Source: Streptomyces sp. NBC_00576 | Lineage (GTDB): Bacteria; Actinomycetota; Actinomycetes; Streptomycetales; Streptomycetaceae | Direction of reading: 5' to 3' | DNA: 64,000 nt | Assembly: GCF_036345175.1 (NCBI RefSeq) | Contig: NZ_CP107780.1 | Location: 2,542,001-2,606,000, forward strand | Shown: in pieces, positions 17,813 through 26,518 of the stretch | Position numbering within the stretch: the first letter of the stretch is position 1 | Layout: each line of letters opens with the position of its first letter | Program-made: the position numbers and the translations under genes | The notes under the pieces: generated by a model | Seen by the model: the letters and a program-made list of their open reading frames with translations, nothing else | The model's database searches: none | Told to the model about the DNA's origin: nothing

Positions 17813-19315
17813 TCAGCGGCCGTGATAGTGCATGACGTGCTTGGTACGCGAGTAGTCGTCGAGCGCGTAGATCGACAGGTCGCGCCCGTACCCAGAGCCC
17901 TTGAAGCCTCCCCAGGGCACCTCGTTGGCGAGCACGAGGTGGGAGTTGACCCAGACCGTGCCGGAGTCGAGCCGGGCGGCCACGTCGTGGCTGCGGCGGG
18001 CGTCGCTCGTCCAGACCGACGCGGACAGGCCGAGCGGCACGTTGTTGGCGCGCAGGACGGCCTCGTCCTCCGTGGAGAACGTCTCGACCGTCACCACCGG
18101 CCCGAAAATCTCCTCCCGGGTGCACGCGGCGTCGACGGGAACGTCGACGAGCACGGTCGGCTGGACGAAGTAGCCCGTGCCGTCGAAGGCGCCTCCACCC
18201 ACGGCGGCGCGCGCTCCCTCGGCCAACGCCCGGTCGAGGTGGGCGAGCACCCGGCCGTAGTGCGCCTTGGACACGAGCGGACCGACCTCGATGTCGTCGC
18301 CCGCGCCCGGCTCACCGACATTCAGTTCGCGTACCTGTGCCACCAGGCGGTCGACGAGGTCGGAGGCGACCGACTCGTGAACCAGTACACGGCAGGCGGC
18401 ACCGCATTCCTGGCCCCCGTTGTAGAAACTGGCGACGCGCAGCGAGGTCGCCACCAGGTCCAGGTCCGCGTCCTCGAAGACCACGACCGGGGCCTTGCCG
18501 CCGAGTTCGAGGTGAACTCGCTTGAGAGTCTCCGCGGCGGCACGTGCGACGGCACGCCCGCTGCCGACCGATCCGGTCAGCGCGATCATGTCGATGTCGG
18601 CGTGCGAGGCAAGGGCGGAACCGACGACGGGACCGAGTCCCGTCACGACGTTGAGCACACCCGCGGGGAGCAGGTCGGCGACCAGTTCGGCGAACTTGAG
18701 CGTGGTCAGGGGTGTCTGCTCCGAGGGCTTGATCACGAGGGTGTTGCCCGCGGCCAGGATCGGGGCGATCTTCCACGCCGCCATCAGGAGGGGGTAGTTC
18801 CACGGGGTGACGACGCCGACGACGCCGAGTGGTTCGCGCAGGATCACCGAGAGGTGGGATTCGGCGTAGTCGCCGGCCGCCATCGACGTGGTCGCGCGCA
18901 GCGCGCCGGCCATGAACCGGAAGGTGTCGATGGTTCCGGCGACGTCGTCGCGGGCCACCGAGATCGGCTTGCCGGTGTTGGCGGACTCCAGCCGGACCAG
19001 CACGTCGTGGTTGTCCGCGAGGCGGTCGGCGATGGAGTGCAGGATCTCCGAGCGTGCCTTGGGCACGAGACGCGCCCAGGATGCCTTGGCCTTGACCGCT
19101 GCGGCGACCGCGAGGTCGACGTCCGACCCGGTGCCCAGCGCGACCCGGGCGATCACCTCCTCGGAGGCTGGATCGACGATGTCGAGCAGCTCGGCGGTCG
19201 GGGCCTCGCGAAAGGCGCCGTCTATGACATGCCCGGCCGGCGGCAGGTCCGCCGGATCGAACTTGGTGGCCGCCTGCGCACGCCGTACGCCGGTGGTCGG
19301 GTCCTCGGTGGACAT
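17813..19315 (-). CDS. NAD(P)-dependent aldehyde dehydrogenase (aminobutyraldehyde/betaine-aldehyde type)
   Basis: A 500-residue class-10-like aldehyde dehydrogenase. Catalytic Cys sits in YNGGQECGAACR, the general-base Glu in HLELGGKAP, and the cofactor motif in TGSVGSGRAV. The WNYPLLMAAWKIAPIL and WGGFKGSGYGRDL stretches are typical of gamma-aminobutyraldehyde and betaine-aldehyde dehydrogenases. It is promoter-distal in a minus-strand run with a DapA-like lyase, flavin amine oxidase and FdhA, so an amine-derived aldehyde or 2-oxoglutarate semialdehyde is a reasonable substrate. No other aldehyde dehydrogenase of this type serves the hydroxyproline cluster in the window. ATG 19315 follows GAAGGAG. 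Confidence 0.85.
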   Translation of the reverse strand: MSTEDPTTGVRRAQAATKFDPADLPPAGHVIDGAFREAPTAELLDIVDPASEEVIARVALGTGSDVDLAVAAAVKAKASWARLVPKARSEILHSIADRLADNHDVLVRLESANTGKPISVARDDVAGTIDTFRFMAGALRATTSMAAGDYAESHLSVILREPLGVVGVVTPWNYPLLMAAWKIAPILAAGNTLVIKPSEQTPLTTLKFAELVADLLPAGVLNVVTGLGPVVGSALASHADIDMIALTGSVGSGRAVARAAAETLKRVHLELGGKAPVVVFEDADLDLVATSLRVASFYNGGQECGAACRVLVHESVASDLVDRLVAQVRELNVGEPGAGDDIEVGPLVSKAHYGRVLAHLDRALAEGARAAVGGGAFDGTGYFVQPTVLVDVPVDAACTREEIFGPVVTVETFSTEDEAVLRANNVPLGLSASVWTSDARRSHDVAARLDSGTVWVNSHLVLANEVPWGGFKGSGYGRDLSIYALDDYSRTKHVMHYHGR

Positions 19316-19383
19316 GTCCACTCCTTCGGTGGTTGTGGGGGCTGTGCACGCGGCCGGCCATGACCGCCGCGCGGGTGAGCAGG

Positions 19384-20298
19384 TCAGACGGCTGCGGCGT
19401 CCTGGCTCAGCGTCGATACCGAGAAAGGCGCCGCCAGCTTCGAGATGGCCGCGGCCACCTCGGGGTCGAGGGGAGCGACAGGCGGCCGTGAGCCGCCGAT
19501 CGCGAAGCCCGTCGCGGCGAGTGCCGTCTTGACCGCGGGGGCGAAGGGCGCCGCCATGATCGCGTCGATCAGCGGGTAGACCTGCCCCCACTCGGCCCGT
19601 GCCCAGTGCAGGTCGCCCTCGCTCATGGCGGCGTGGATCGAGACCAGTTGGGCCGCTATGACATTGGCGGTTCCGGCCATCACTCCGGCGGCGCCCTCGG
19701 AGAGCGCGGCGAGCAGCAGGGAGTCCCAGCCGACAAAGGTCGAGACGACGTCCCGGTGGTGGTGGATCAGCTGCCCGGCCTGGGCGACGTCGGCGGAGGT
19801 GTCCTTGATGTACTGGATGTTCTCGACCTCGCGGGCGAGGTCGGCGACCAGGTCGGGCGTCATGTTGACGCCGGTGGCGACCGGGAGGTTGTAGAGCATG
19901 ATCGGGATGCTCACCGACTCGGCGACGGTCGTGAGGTAGCGCTTGGTCTCCTCGATCGTGAGCGGCTCGTAGTACGGCGCCACCACCATCAGCACAGACG
20001 CCCCCGCCTGCTCCGCGTGGCGGGAGAGCTCGATGGCCTCCCTGGTGGACTGGGCGCCTGTCTGCGCCACCACGGGCACCCGGCCCGCTGTCTGGTCGAT
20101 CACGGTCTCCACGACGAGGCGGCGCTCGGCGTTGCTGAGAGTCGTGAACTCCCCGGTCGAGCCGCAGGCCACGACGCCGTGGACGCCGCCGTCGATGTTG
20201 CGGTCGACGACTCGTCGCAGGGTCGCCTCGTCGACCGAGTCGTTGTCGTCGAAGGGGGTGAGGAGGGCGGACAGGACGCCGCGCAGGGGTGAGGACAT
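19384..20298 (-). CDS. DapA-family lyase/aldolase
   Basis: A 304-residue dihydrodipicolinate-synthase-fold enzyme. Catalytic Tyr in IMLYNLPVATG and Schiff-base Lys in IQYIKDTSAD are intact, and GSTGEF marks the substrate loop. DapA itself for lysine synthesis is unlikely in this catabolic setting. Options are a hydroxypyrroline-carboxylate deaminase paralogue of 2520-3425 or an aldolase for another keto acid. It lies between the aldehyde dehydrogenase (69-bp gap) and the amine oxidase, co-directional with both. ATG 20298 has a GAAGG site upstream; the longer frame adds a Pro/Phe-rich extension without homology. Confidence 0.85.
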   Translation of the reverse strand: MSSPLRGVLSALLTPFDDNDSVDEATLRRVVDRNIDGGVHGVVACGSTGEFTTLSNAERRLVVETVIDQTAGRVPVVAQTGAQSTREAIELSRHAEQAGASVLMVVAPYYEPLTIEETKRYLTTVAESVSIPIMLYNLPVATGVNMTPDLVADLAREVENIQYIKDTSADVAQAGQLIHHHRDVVSTFVGWDSLLLAALSEGAAGVMAGTANVIAAQLVSIHAAMSEGDLHWARAEWGQVYPLIDAIMAAPFAPAVKTALAATGFAIGGSRPPVAPLDPEVAAAISKLAAPFSVSTLSQDAAAV

Positions 20299-20392
20299 CG
20301 TGGAAGCACCTTCGGTGTGAAGTCGGAGATGTGGGAGGAAGGGGAAGGGGAGGAGAGCGGGGAACCTACGCAAGCGTCAGGTCCGGCGGCGT

Positions 20393-21775
20393 CTACGCGA
20401 CTCGGCGCTGGGGCCGGTCGGCGGCGTCCAGGAGGTTCTCCGCGGCCTGGGCGGCCGCGAAGGCGGTATGCACCGAGGTCTCCGTGTACTGGGTGCCGAG
20501 GTAGTCCCCCGCCAGCATCACTCGACCGTTGGGCCTGGTGAGGGTCGACTGGAGCCGGCCGCGACCGGGGAAGCAGTAGGGCGAGGCCTCGGGCCACCGT
20601 GCCACCTCCGCCTCGGCGACGTGCGAGGCGAAGCCGGGCAGCACCTGGTCGAGATCGTCGATGTAGGTCCGGAGGATGGTCTCGTCGTCCTGCTCCAGCA
20701 GTTGGCGGGCGAGACCGGCCGGAGAGAAGGTCATGAAGCTGCTGCCCGGCTGCCGTTCCTGCGTGTGGCCGTGCACGTTGTTGGACATGTTGAGCACCAC
20801 GTTGAACGACCGCTTGGGGGTGGCTATCGCATAGGTGCCGTCCCACTTCTGGCGTTCGGTCTCGTCGGTGAGGAAGGCCGCGCTCACGAATGGGCCGTAC
20901 TTGACCTGGGAGAGTGCCTGGCGGAGGTCTTCGTCGAGGTCGACACCGATGCGGTGGCTCACGCTCGCGGTCGTGGCGAGGATGACGCTCTGAGCCTCGA
21001 CCTCGTGTTCGACGCCGTTCTGGCGGTATCGCACCACGACGGACTGGCCCTTGCTCACGACTTCCTCGGCGGCGGCGCCGAGTTGCACCCGGTCGCCCAA
21101 TGTGTCGGCGATGCCCTCCAGCAGGGTAGAGGGTCCCCCGTCGATGCTGTGCGACAGTCCCGCGCCGATGTTCCAGACCAGGTTGAAGTACCCGATGCCG
21201 GCCCCGGCGGAGATCTGGTGCATCTCCGCGGAGGATCTGGTCACCGTGGGCTTGAAGAGCGCCTCGGCGTCCTCGGGGAGCGTGCCGATGAAGTCGGCGA
21301 AGGAACGGTCGTTCATGAAGTCGTAGACCCGCTGTTGGCGGGTGGCCTCGTCCTCGCCCGGCCGGCGTTTGACGAGCCGGGCGTAGCGCGCCACGGCCAG
21401 CCGGACCTTCGCTCCCACCCGGATCAGACTCGCCCGGTCACCCCACGACATGGGGACCCGGAAGGGGAAGGTCTCCACGCGACCGCTGAGCAGCAGTCGG
21501 CCGTTCATGCTGAGGCCCGTCAGGTTCCCCGGCACCGGCCTTGACGTGAACCCTGTGTCCTTCAGCAGGCGCTGGGTGGCCGACGCGGGACCGCCGTCGT
21601 AGACGTGGCCACCCCAGTTCAGCCAGTAGGGGCCACGGGCCTCGGAGCGGATCCTGCCGCCGACCCGGTCGCCGGCCTCGATCAACAGGATGTCGCGGTG
21701 GCGCAGTCTCCACGCCGCCGCCAGTCCGGCGAGGCCGCCCCCGACGATCACCACGTCCTTCACTGTGTCCTCCAT
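20393..21775 (-). CDS. Flavin-containing amine oxidase-like protein
   Basis: A 460-residue FAD protein of the monoamine oxidase/protoporphyrinogen oxidase/phytoene desaturase superfamily: VVIVGGGLAGLAAAWRL at the N-terminus, GDRVGGRIRSE, and C-terminal GRVMLAGDYLGTQYTETSVHTA. Members oxidise amines or desaturate C-C bonds; the exact reaction cannot be read. Position between a DapA-like lyase and formaldehyde dehydrogenase, next to an aldehyde dehydrogenase, suggests oxidation of an N-methylated or polyamine-like amine to an aldehyde. No signal peptide, so it is cytoplasmic. Confidence 0.78.
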   Translation of the reverse strand: MEDTVKDVVIVGGGLAGLAAAWRLRHRDILLIEAGDRVGGRIRSEARGPYWLNWGGHVYDGGPASATQRLLKDTGFTSRPVPGNLTGLSMNGRLLLSGRVETFPFRVPMSWGDRASLIRVGAKVRLAVARYARLVKRRPGEDEATRQQRVYDFMNDRSFADFIGTLPEDAEALFKPTVTRSSAEMHQISAGAGIGYFNLVWNIGAGLSHSIDGGPSTLLEGIADTLGDRVQLGAAAEEVVSKGQSVVVRYRQNGVEHEVEAQSVILATTASVSHRIGVDLDEDLRQALSQVKYGPFVSAAFLTDETERQKWDGTYAIATPKRSFNVVLNMSNNVHGHTQERQPGSSFMTFSPAGLARQLLEQDDETILRTYIDDLDQVLPGFASHVAEAEVARWPEASPYCFPGRGRLQSTLTRPNGRVMLAGDYLGTQYTETSVHTAFAAAQAAENLLDAADRPQRRVA

Positions 21776-21861
21776 GTGCCTTTGCGTAGGTGTTGCTCAG
21801 TGGTGTGTGCAGGGGGACGGCCTTCCCTACGACGGCTGTACGGCCGCCGGATGAACGGGAG

Positions 21862-23076
21862 TCAGGCGGCCACCATCCCGTGCGGATCGATGACGTACTT
21901 CTTCGCCGCGCCCTGGTCGAACTCCTGGTAGCCCTGCGGCGCCTCGCCGAGTCCGATCGTGACGGCGTTGACCGCCTTGGCGATGTGCGCCTTGTCGGCG
22001 AGGATCAGGTTCATCAGTTGCCGGTTGTAGCGCTTGACTGGGCACTGGCCGGTGGTAAGCACGTGCGACTTGGCCCAGCCGAGGCCCAGGCGTACGCCGA
22101 TCTGCCCTACCTTGGCCGCGTCGTCGACCGCACCGGGGTCGCCCGTGACGTAGAGCCCGGGGATGCCGAGGGACGCGCCGGCGCGAGCGACGGTCATCAT
22201 GTCGTTGAGTACCGTCGCCGGAGCCTCGCCTGCCCCCGCCCCGTGTCCGCGGGCCTCGAAGCCGACCGCGTCGACGGCGGCGTCGACCTCCGGCTCGCCC
22301 AGGATCTCCGCGATCATGTCGGCCAGGTCGTTGCCGGTGCCGAGGTCGACGGTCTCGCAGCCGAAGCTCCGGGCCTGGGCGAGGCGTTCGGCGTTCATGT
22401 CACCGACGATGACGACCGAGGCGCCCAGCAGCTGCGCGGAGTACGCCGCGGCGAGACCGACGGGTCCGGCGCCCGCGACGTACACGGTGGAGCCGGTGGT
22501 GACACCGGCGGTGTGGGCGCCGTGGTAGCCGGTCGGGAAGATGTCGGACAGCATCGTCAGGTCGAGGATCTTGGCCAACGCGGCGTCGCGGTCGGGAAAC
22601 TTCAGCAGGTTGAAGTCGGCGAACGGCACCATGACGTACTCCGCCTGGCCGCCCAGCCAGCCGCCCATGTCGACGTAGCCGTACGCCGCGCCGGCGCGGG
22701 CCGGGTTGACGTTCAGACAGATACCGGTCTTGCCCTCGTCGCACATCCGACAGCGTCCGCAGGCGATGTTGAACGGCACCGAGCAGATGTCGCCCTCCTT
22801 GACGAAGAGGACGTCGTCACCCACCTCGACCACTTCGCCGGTGATCTCGTGGCCCAGCGTCTGGCCTATGGGAGCCGTCGTACGGCCACGGACCATGTGC
22901 TGGTCACTGCCGCAGATGTTGGTGGTGACGAGTTTCAGTACGACGGCATGCGGCGCCGCCTTCTTGATGCCCAGACCGTTCACCACGTCGTCGGGGAGTT
23001 CGAGCTTGGGATAGTCGATCTCCTCGACCCCGACCTTGCCGGGCCCCTGGTAGACGACGACCTTGTTGCCTGCCAT
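21862..23076 (-). CDS. fdhA: Glutathione-independent formaldehyde dehydrogenase
   Basis: A 404-residue zinc medium-chain dehydrogenase. Catalytic zinc ligands lie in NICGSDQHM and LGHEITGEVVEVGDDV, and the structural zinc lobe in CGRCRMCDEGKTGIC. The long insertion and the GPVGLAAAYSAQLLGA cofactor fold match the FdhA type of Pseudomonas putida, which dismutates or oxidises formaldehyde with tightly bound NAD and without glutathione. Oxidative N-demethylation by the nearby Rieske and sarcosine oxidases releases formaldehyde, which explains the location. ATG 23076. Confidence 0.9.
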   Translation of the reverse strand: MAGNKVVVYQGPGKVGVEEIDYPKLELPDDVVNGLGIKKAAPHAVVLKLVTTNICGSDQHMVRGRTTAPIGQTLGHEITGEVVEVGDDVLFVKEGDICSVPFNIACGRCRMCDEGKTGICLNVNPARAGAAYGYVDMGGWLGGQAEYVMVPFADFNLLKFPDRDAALAKILDLTMLSDIFPTGYHGAHTAGVTTGSTVYVAGAGPVGLAAAYSAQLLGASVVIVGDMNAERLAQARSFGCETVDLGTGNDLADMIAEILGEPEVDAAVDAVGFEARGHGAGAGEAPATVLNDMMTVARAGASLGIPGLYVTGDPGAVDDAAKVGQIGVRLGLGWAKSHVLTTGQCPVKRYNRQLMNLILADKAHIAKAVNAVTIGLGEAPQGYQEFDQGAAKKYVIDPHGMVAA

Positions 23077-23185
23077 GTGAGGTGACTCCGTCCTGCTCCT
23101 GGATGTGGAGCGCGATGCACGATTCACGGGTGTGTGGCGGGCTTCGTCAGGTGAGTCCCGCCCGGTCGGTGGAACGGTCGGGCCT

Positions 23186-23236
23186 CGGTACGGCGCTCTG
23201 CCTCATGGCCCTCATGGCGAGGCAAATGCCGTACCG
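23186..23236. terminator. Hairpin between the ABC importer and fdhA
   Basis: Outer arms CGGTACGGC (23186-23194) and GCCGTACCG (23228-23236) are exact complements; inner arms GCCTC and GAGGC also pair. It sits just downstream of the solute-binding-protein stop and may terminate or attenuate importer transcription before fdhA. Confidence 0.6.
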
Positions 23237-23247
23237 GGGCAGCCGCG

Positions 23248-24156
23248 TCACTTCTTCAGGTACTTCTCCAGGGAGGGCGCGTAGTCCGGGTTCTCCTTGA
23301 GCCACGCCTGAACGGCCTGCGCTTCCTTGCCCTGGCCGAACTTGTTGACCACGGCGTCCTCCAAGCTGCCGTACTGCGCGTCGGACAGCTTGAAGTTCTT
23401 GATCATGTCGGCGACGTCCGGGAAGTCCTTGGAGAATCCGTCGCGCGCGAGGCTGTGCAGGCCTTCCGGCTTGCCGAACGCTCCCTTCGGGTCCTCGAGG
23501 GGCCGCACCGGGAAGGCCTGATTGGCCCAGAACGGCTTCCACAACGTCACCACGATGGGGTCCTTCTCCCCCGTGGCCTTCTTCAGCTCCGTGAGCATCG
23601 CGGTCGTCGAGGAAGTCACCAGCTTGAATTTGCTGTCGAGCCCGTAGGCGGGGAAGACGTCGTCCTTCGTCGCCTTCGTCAGACCGGCGCCCGGCTCGAT
23701 TCCGGTGACCTTGCCGTCGAATTCCTTCGCATGGCCGGGCAGATCGGCGATGGACTTGATGTCCGAGTACGTGGGCACCGCGAGAAAGAGCCCCGCGTTG
23801 TCGTAATAGGTGCCGACGTCCTCGATCTTGTCGCCGTACTTGTCCATGTAGGACTTGTGCGTACGCTCCGGCCAGGCGGAGGAAAGGAGGTCGATGTCCC
23901 CCTTCGCAAGCGCGGTGTACATCGGGGCGTTGTCACTGAGCTTGGTGATCTTTACCGTGTAGCCATGCTTTTCCAGGACGTTCTTGAGCAGATACGCCGT
24001 GCTCGTTTCGTCGGTCCATCCCGGGATCACGCCCATCGTGATGGTCTTGCCGTCGCCACCGGAGCCGCTGCTGCCCGCACAGCCGGCCGCCGCCAGGGCG
24101 AGCACTGACACGGCGATACCCAGCCGCATCGAAACCGCTCTACATCGCTTCGCCAT
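23248..24156 (-). CDS. Glycine betaine/proline betaine ABC importer, substrate-binding lipoprotein
   Basis: A 302-residue OpuAC/ProX-type binding protein. The signal sequence ends in the lipobox LAAAGC, so it is a membrane-anchored lipoprotein. Aromatic residues that usually form the quaternary-ammonium cage are visible: Trp in PGWTDE, Trp in SSAWPERTHKSY, Tyr in GTYYDNAGLF and Trp in TLWKPFWANQAF. It likely captures glycine betaine, proline betaine or similar compounds. Translated before fdhA and after the permease (39-bp gap) on the minus strand. ATG 24156 with AGAGGA upstream. Confidence 0.9.
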   Translation of the reverse strand: MAKRCRAVSMRLGIAVSVLALAAAGCAGSSGSGGDGKTITMGVIPGWTDETSTAYLLKNVLEKHGYTVKITKLSDNAPMYTALAKGDIDLLSSAWPERTHKSYMDKYGDKIEDVGTYYDNAGLFLAVPTYSDIKSIADLPGHAKEFDGKVTGIEPGAGLTKATKDDVFPAYGLDSKFKLVTSSTTAMLTELKKATGEKDPIVVTLWKPFWANQAFPVRPLEDPKGAFGKPEGLHSLARDGFSKDFPDVADMIKNFKLSDAQYGSLEDAVVNKFGQGKEAQAVQAWLKENPDYAPSLEKYLKK

Positions 24157-24195
24157 AATTCTTGTTCCTCTCACGTACCGGACGGCCGCAGTGGC

Positions 24196-25173
24196 CTATC
24201 CGCCGATCTTGGCTGCCCCGATTTCCGCCGCTGCGGGTGATTCCTTCTCACCTCCGTCGAGAGTGGAAGCCTCTTCTTCGGGAGCGGACGGTCGTGGCTT
24301 GCGAAGCCAGAAGCCGCGCCTCCCGCCGCCCATGCCCTGTCCGACGGAGGCTGTGACCCGGTCCAGATAGATGGCCAGGATCACCACCGAGAGCCCTGCC
24401 TCGAAGCCGAGACCGAGGTCCAGCGTCGAGATGGCGGTTGTCACCTGCCCGCCAAGTCCTTCGGCTCCGACCAGACCGGAGATGACCGCCATCGAGAGGG
24501 AGAGCATGATGACCTGGTTGACGCCCGCCATGATCGTCGGGAGTGCCAGCGGCAGTTGTACGCCGAACAGGGTCTGCCGAGGCGTGGAACCGAACGCGTT
24601 GGCCGCCTCGACGACCTCCGGGTCCACGTTCCGGATGCCCAGCTCCGTGAGTCGGACGCCCGGCGGCAGGGCGAAGATGATCGTCGCGACGACACCCGGG
24701 ACGACACCGATGCCGAACAGGGTGACGACCGGCACGAGCCACACGAATGCGGGCATCGTCTGCATCAGGTCCATGACCGGCCTGAACGCCGCACTCGCCC
24801 ACCGCTTGCGCGCCACGAGCACCCCGGTGGGGATGGCGATCAGAACCGCGACCAGGGTGGCGACCAGCACGAGCGCCAGCGTCTGCATCGCGGCCTCCCA
24901 CTGCTCCATGCTGATGATGAGCATCAACCCGAGCAGGGAGACGACAGCGAACTTCCACCCCTTCGTCAGCAACCCGACGAGGGCGAAGACCAGCGCCAGG
25001 ATCACGGGGTCCGGAGCTTCGAGCGCACTGATGAGTCCGTCGACAGCGGAGCCGATGACATTGCTCACCGCGTCGAAGAAGCCACCCAGATTCTTGGTGA
25101 GCCAGTCGAAGAAGTCCTGGAGCGCGTCCCCGACGGGGATCTTGGGGACATCGATCAGTGACAGCACGGTCAT
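24196..25173 (-). CDS. Glycine betaine/proline betaine ABC importer, permease
   Basis: A 325-residue OpuAB/ProW-type permease with about six to seven membrane segments. The coupling-helix region EAANAFGSTPRQTLFGVQLPLALPTIMAGVNQ is the ATPase contact (EAA motif). A hydrophilic tail of about 45 residues follows the last helix. Its start overlaps the ATPase stop by 4 bp (25170-25173), indicating translational coupling. Confidence 0.9.
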   Translation of the reverse strand: MTVLSLIDVPKIPVGDALQDFFDWLTKNLGGFFDAVSNVIGSAVDGLISALEAPDPVILALVFALVGLLTKGWKFAVVSLLGLMLIISMEQWEAAMQTLALVLVATLVAVLIAIPTGVLVARKRWASAAFRPVMDLMQTMPAFVWLVPVVTLFGIGVVPGVVATIIFALPPGVRLTELGIRNVDPEVVEAANAFGSTPRQTLFGVQLPLALPTIMAGVNQVIMLSLSMAVISGLVGAEGLGGQVTTAISTLDLGLGFEAGLSVVILAIYLDRVTASVGQGMGGGRRGFWLRKPRPSAPEEEASTLDGGEKESPAAAEIGAAKIGG

Positions 25174-26432
25174 CGCGCACTCACCTCCGTACGGACGTGC
25201 TCGGATGGGAGTTCCTGCTGTGCGGAGGCCTGGCCGTTACTGGCCTGAGGTGCGGCGCCGCGTTGCCCCAGAGCGTGGAGCAGCGTGACTCTGGCGAGCA
25301 CTCCCTCCACTCGACCGTCGTCGTCGACGACGGCCAGTGCCTTGGGTGTGTCGGCGCTCACCGCCAGCAGTTCGGAGAGGTGGGCATGCACGGACACACT
25401 GACCACCTGGTCGTCGAGGACGCCGTCGAGGGTCTTCGCCCCGCCCTGTACGGCTTTGACGACCGCCTCTTCGTCGACGGCACCGCACAGCTTCTTGTTC
25501 CGGTCGACCACGAAGAGACGCGCGGCCTGATGGTCACGCATCAGCTTCTGGACGGCCCGGGGTCCGAGCTCGGACCCGACGAGGGCCACCGGTGGCGTCA
25601 TGACGGCGCCGGCGGTCAGCACTCGCGTTCGGTCGACATCCAGCACGAACTGGGCGACGAAGTCGTCGGCCGGGTCGTTGAGAATCTGCTCCGCGGTGCC
25701 GATCTGAACGATCTTCCCGTCGCGCATCATCGCGATTCTGTCCCCGAGGCGCATGGCCTCGTTCAGATCGTGCGTGATGAAGAGGATGGTCTTGCCCAGC
25801 TTGTGCTGGAGCTCGATCAGTTGGTCCTGCATCTCGCGCTTGATCAGGGGGTCCAAGGCGCTGAACGCCTCGTCCATCAGCAGGATGTTGGTGCCTGTCG
25901 CCAGTGCGCGCGCAAGGCCGACGCGTTGCCGCATACCTCCGGACAGTTGTCCCGGAAGTGATTCTTCCCAGCCCTTCAGTCCCACCAGGCGCAGTGCTTC
26001 CTTGGCGCTGCGCTCGCGCTCGTCCCTGCCGATTCCCTGGATCTCCAAGCCGTACGCGGCGTTCTCACCCACGGTGCGGTGCGGAAACAGCGCGAAGTGC
26101 TGGAAGACCATGCTGACCTTCTCGCGGCGCATGCGTCGCAGCTGCTGGTCGTTCATCGTGACGACGTCTTCGCCGTAGACGAGCAGCTCGCCCGCCGTCG
26201 GCTCCAACAGCCCGTTCACCATGCGGATCAGCGTCGACTTGCCCGAGCCGGACAGTCCCATGACGACGAAGATCTCGCCTTCGCGCACCTCGAAGGACGC
26301 GTCGATCACCGCTGCGGTGATGCCGTCCTTACGAAGCTCCTCGCGCGTCGCCCCTTCGCGTAGACGTGCGACGCCACGGTCTGGGCGTTTACCGAAGACC
26401 TTGTATGTCTCACGGGCCACAATCGCGTTCAT
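25170..26432 (-). CDS. Glycine betaine/proline betaine ABC importer, ATPase with CBS domains
   Basis: A 420-residue ProV/OpuAA-type ATPase. Walker A GLSGSGKST, signature LSGGMRQRVGLARAL and Walker B ILLMDEAFSALD are all present. The C-terminal third carries a CBS pair (VMTPPVALVGSELG, VVSVSVHAHLSELLAV), which in OpuA-type importers senses ionic strength or nucleotides. First gene of the importer operon, 86 bp downstream of the Rieske gene. A catabolic role is inferred from the adjoining demethylases, but osmoprotectant uptake is equally compatible. Confidence 0.92.
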   Translation of the reverse strand: MNAIVARETYKVFGKRPDRGVARLREGATREELRKDGITAAVIDASFEVREGEIFVVMGLSGSGKSTLIRMVNGLLEPTAGELLVYGEDVVTMNDQQLRRMRREKVSMVFQHFALFPHRTVGENAAYGLEIQGIGRDERERSAKEALRLVGLKGWEESLPGQLSGGMRQRVGLARALATGTNILLMDEAFSALDPLIKREMQDQLIELQHKLGKTILFITHDLNEAMRLGDRIAMMRDGKIVQIGTAEQILNDPADDFVAQFVLDVDRTRVLTAGAVMTPPVALVGSELGPRAVQKLMRDHQAARLFVVDRNKKLCGAVDEEAVVKAVQGGAKTLDGVLDDQVVSVSVHAHLSELLAVSADTPKALAVVDDDGRVEGVLARVTLLHALGQRGAAPQASNGQASAQQELPSEHVRTEVSAR

Positions 26433-26518
26433 GCCGGACTCCCGTCACGGTGGTGCGTACTCGGTTCACAGACACGTGAAGATCACGGGGCTCGAAGCTT
26501 CGAGTGCTCTGTGGATGA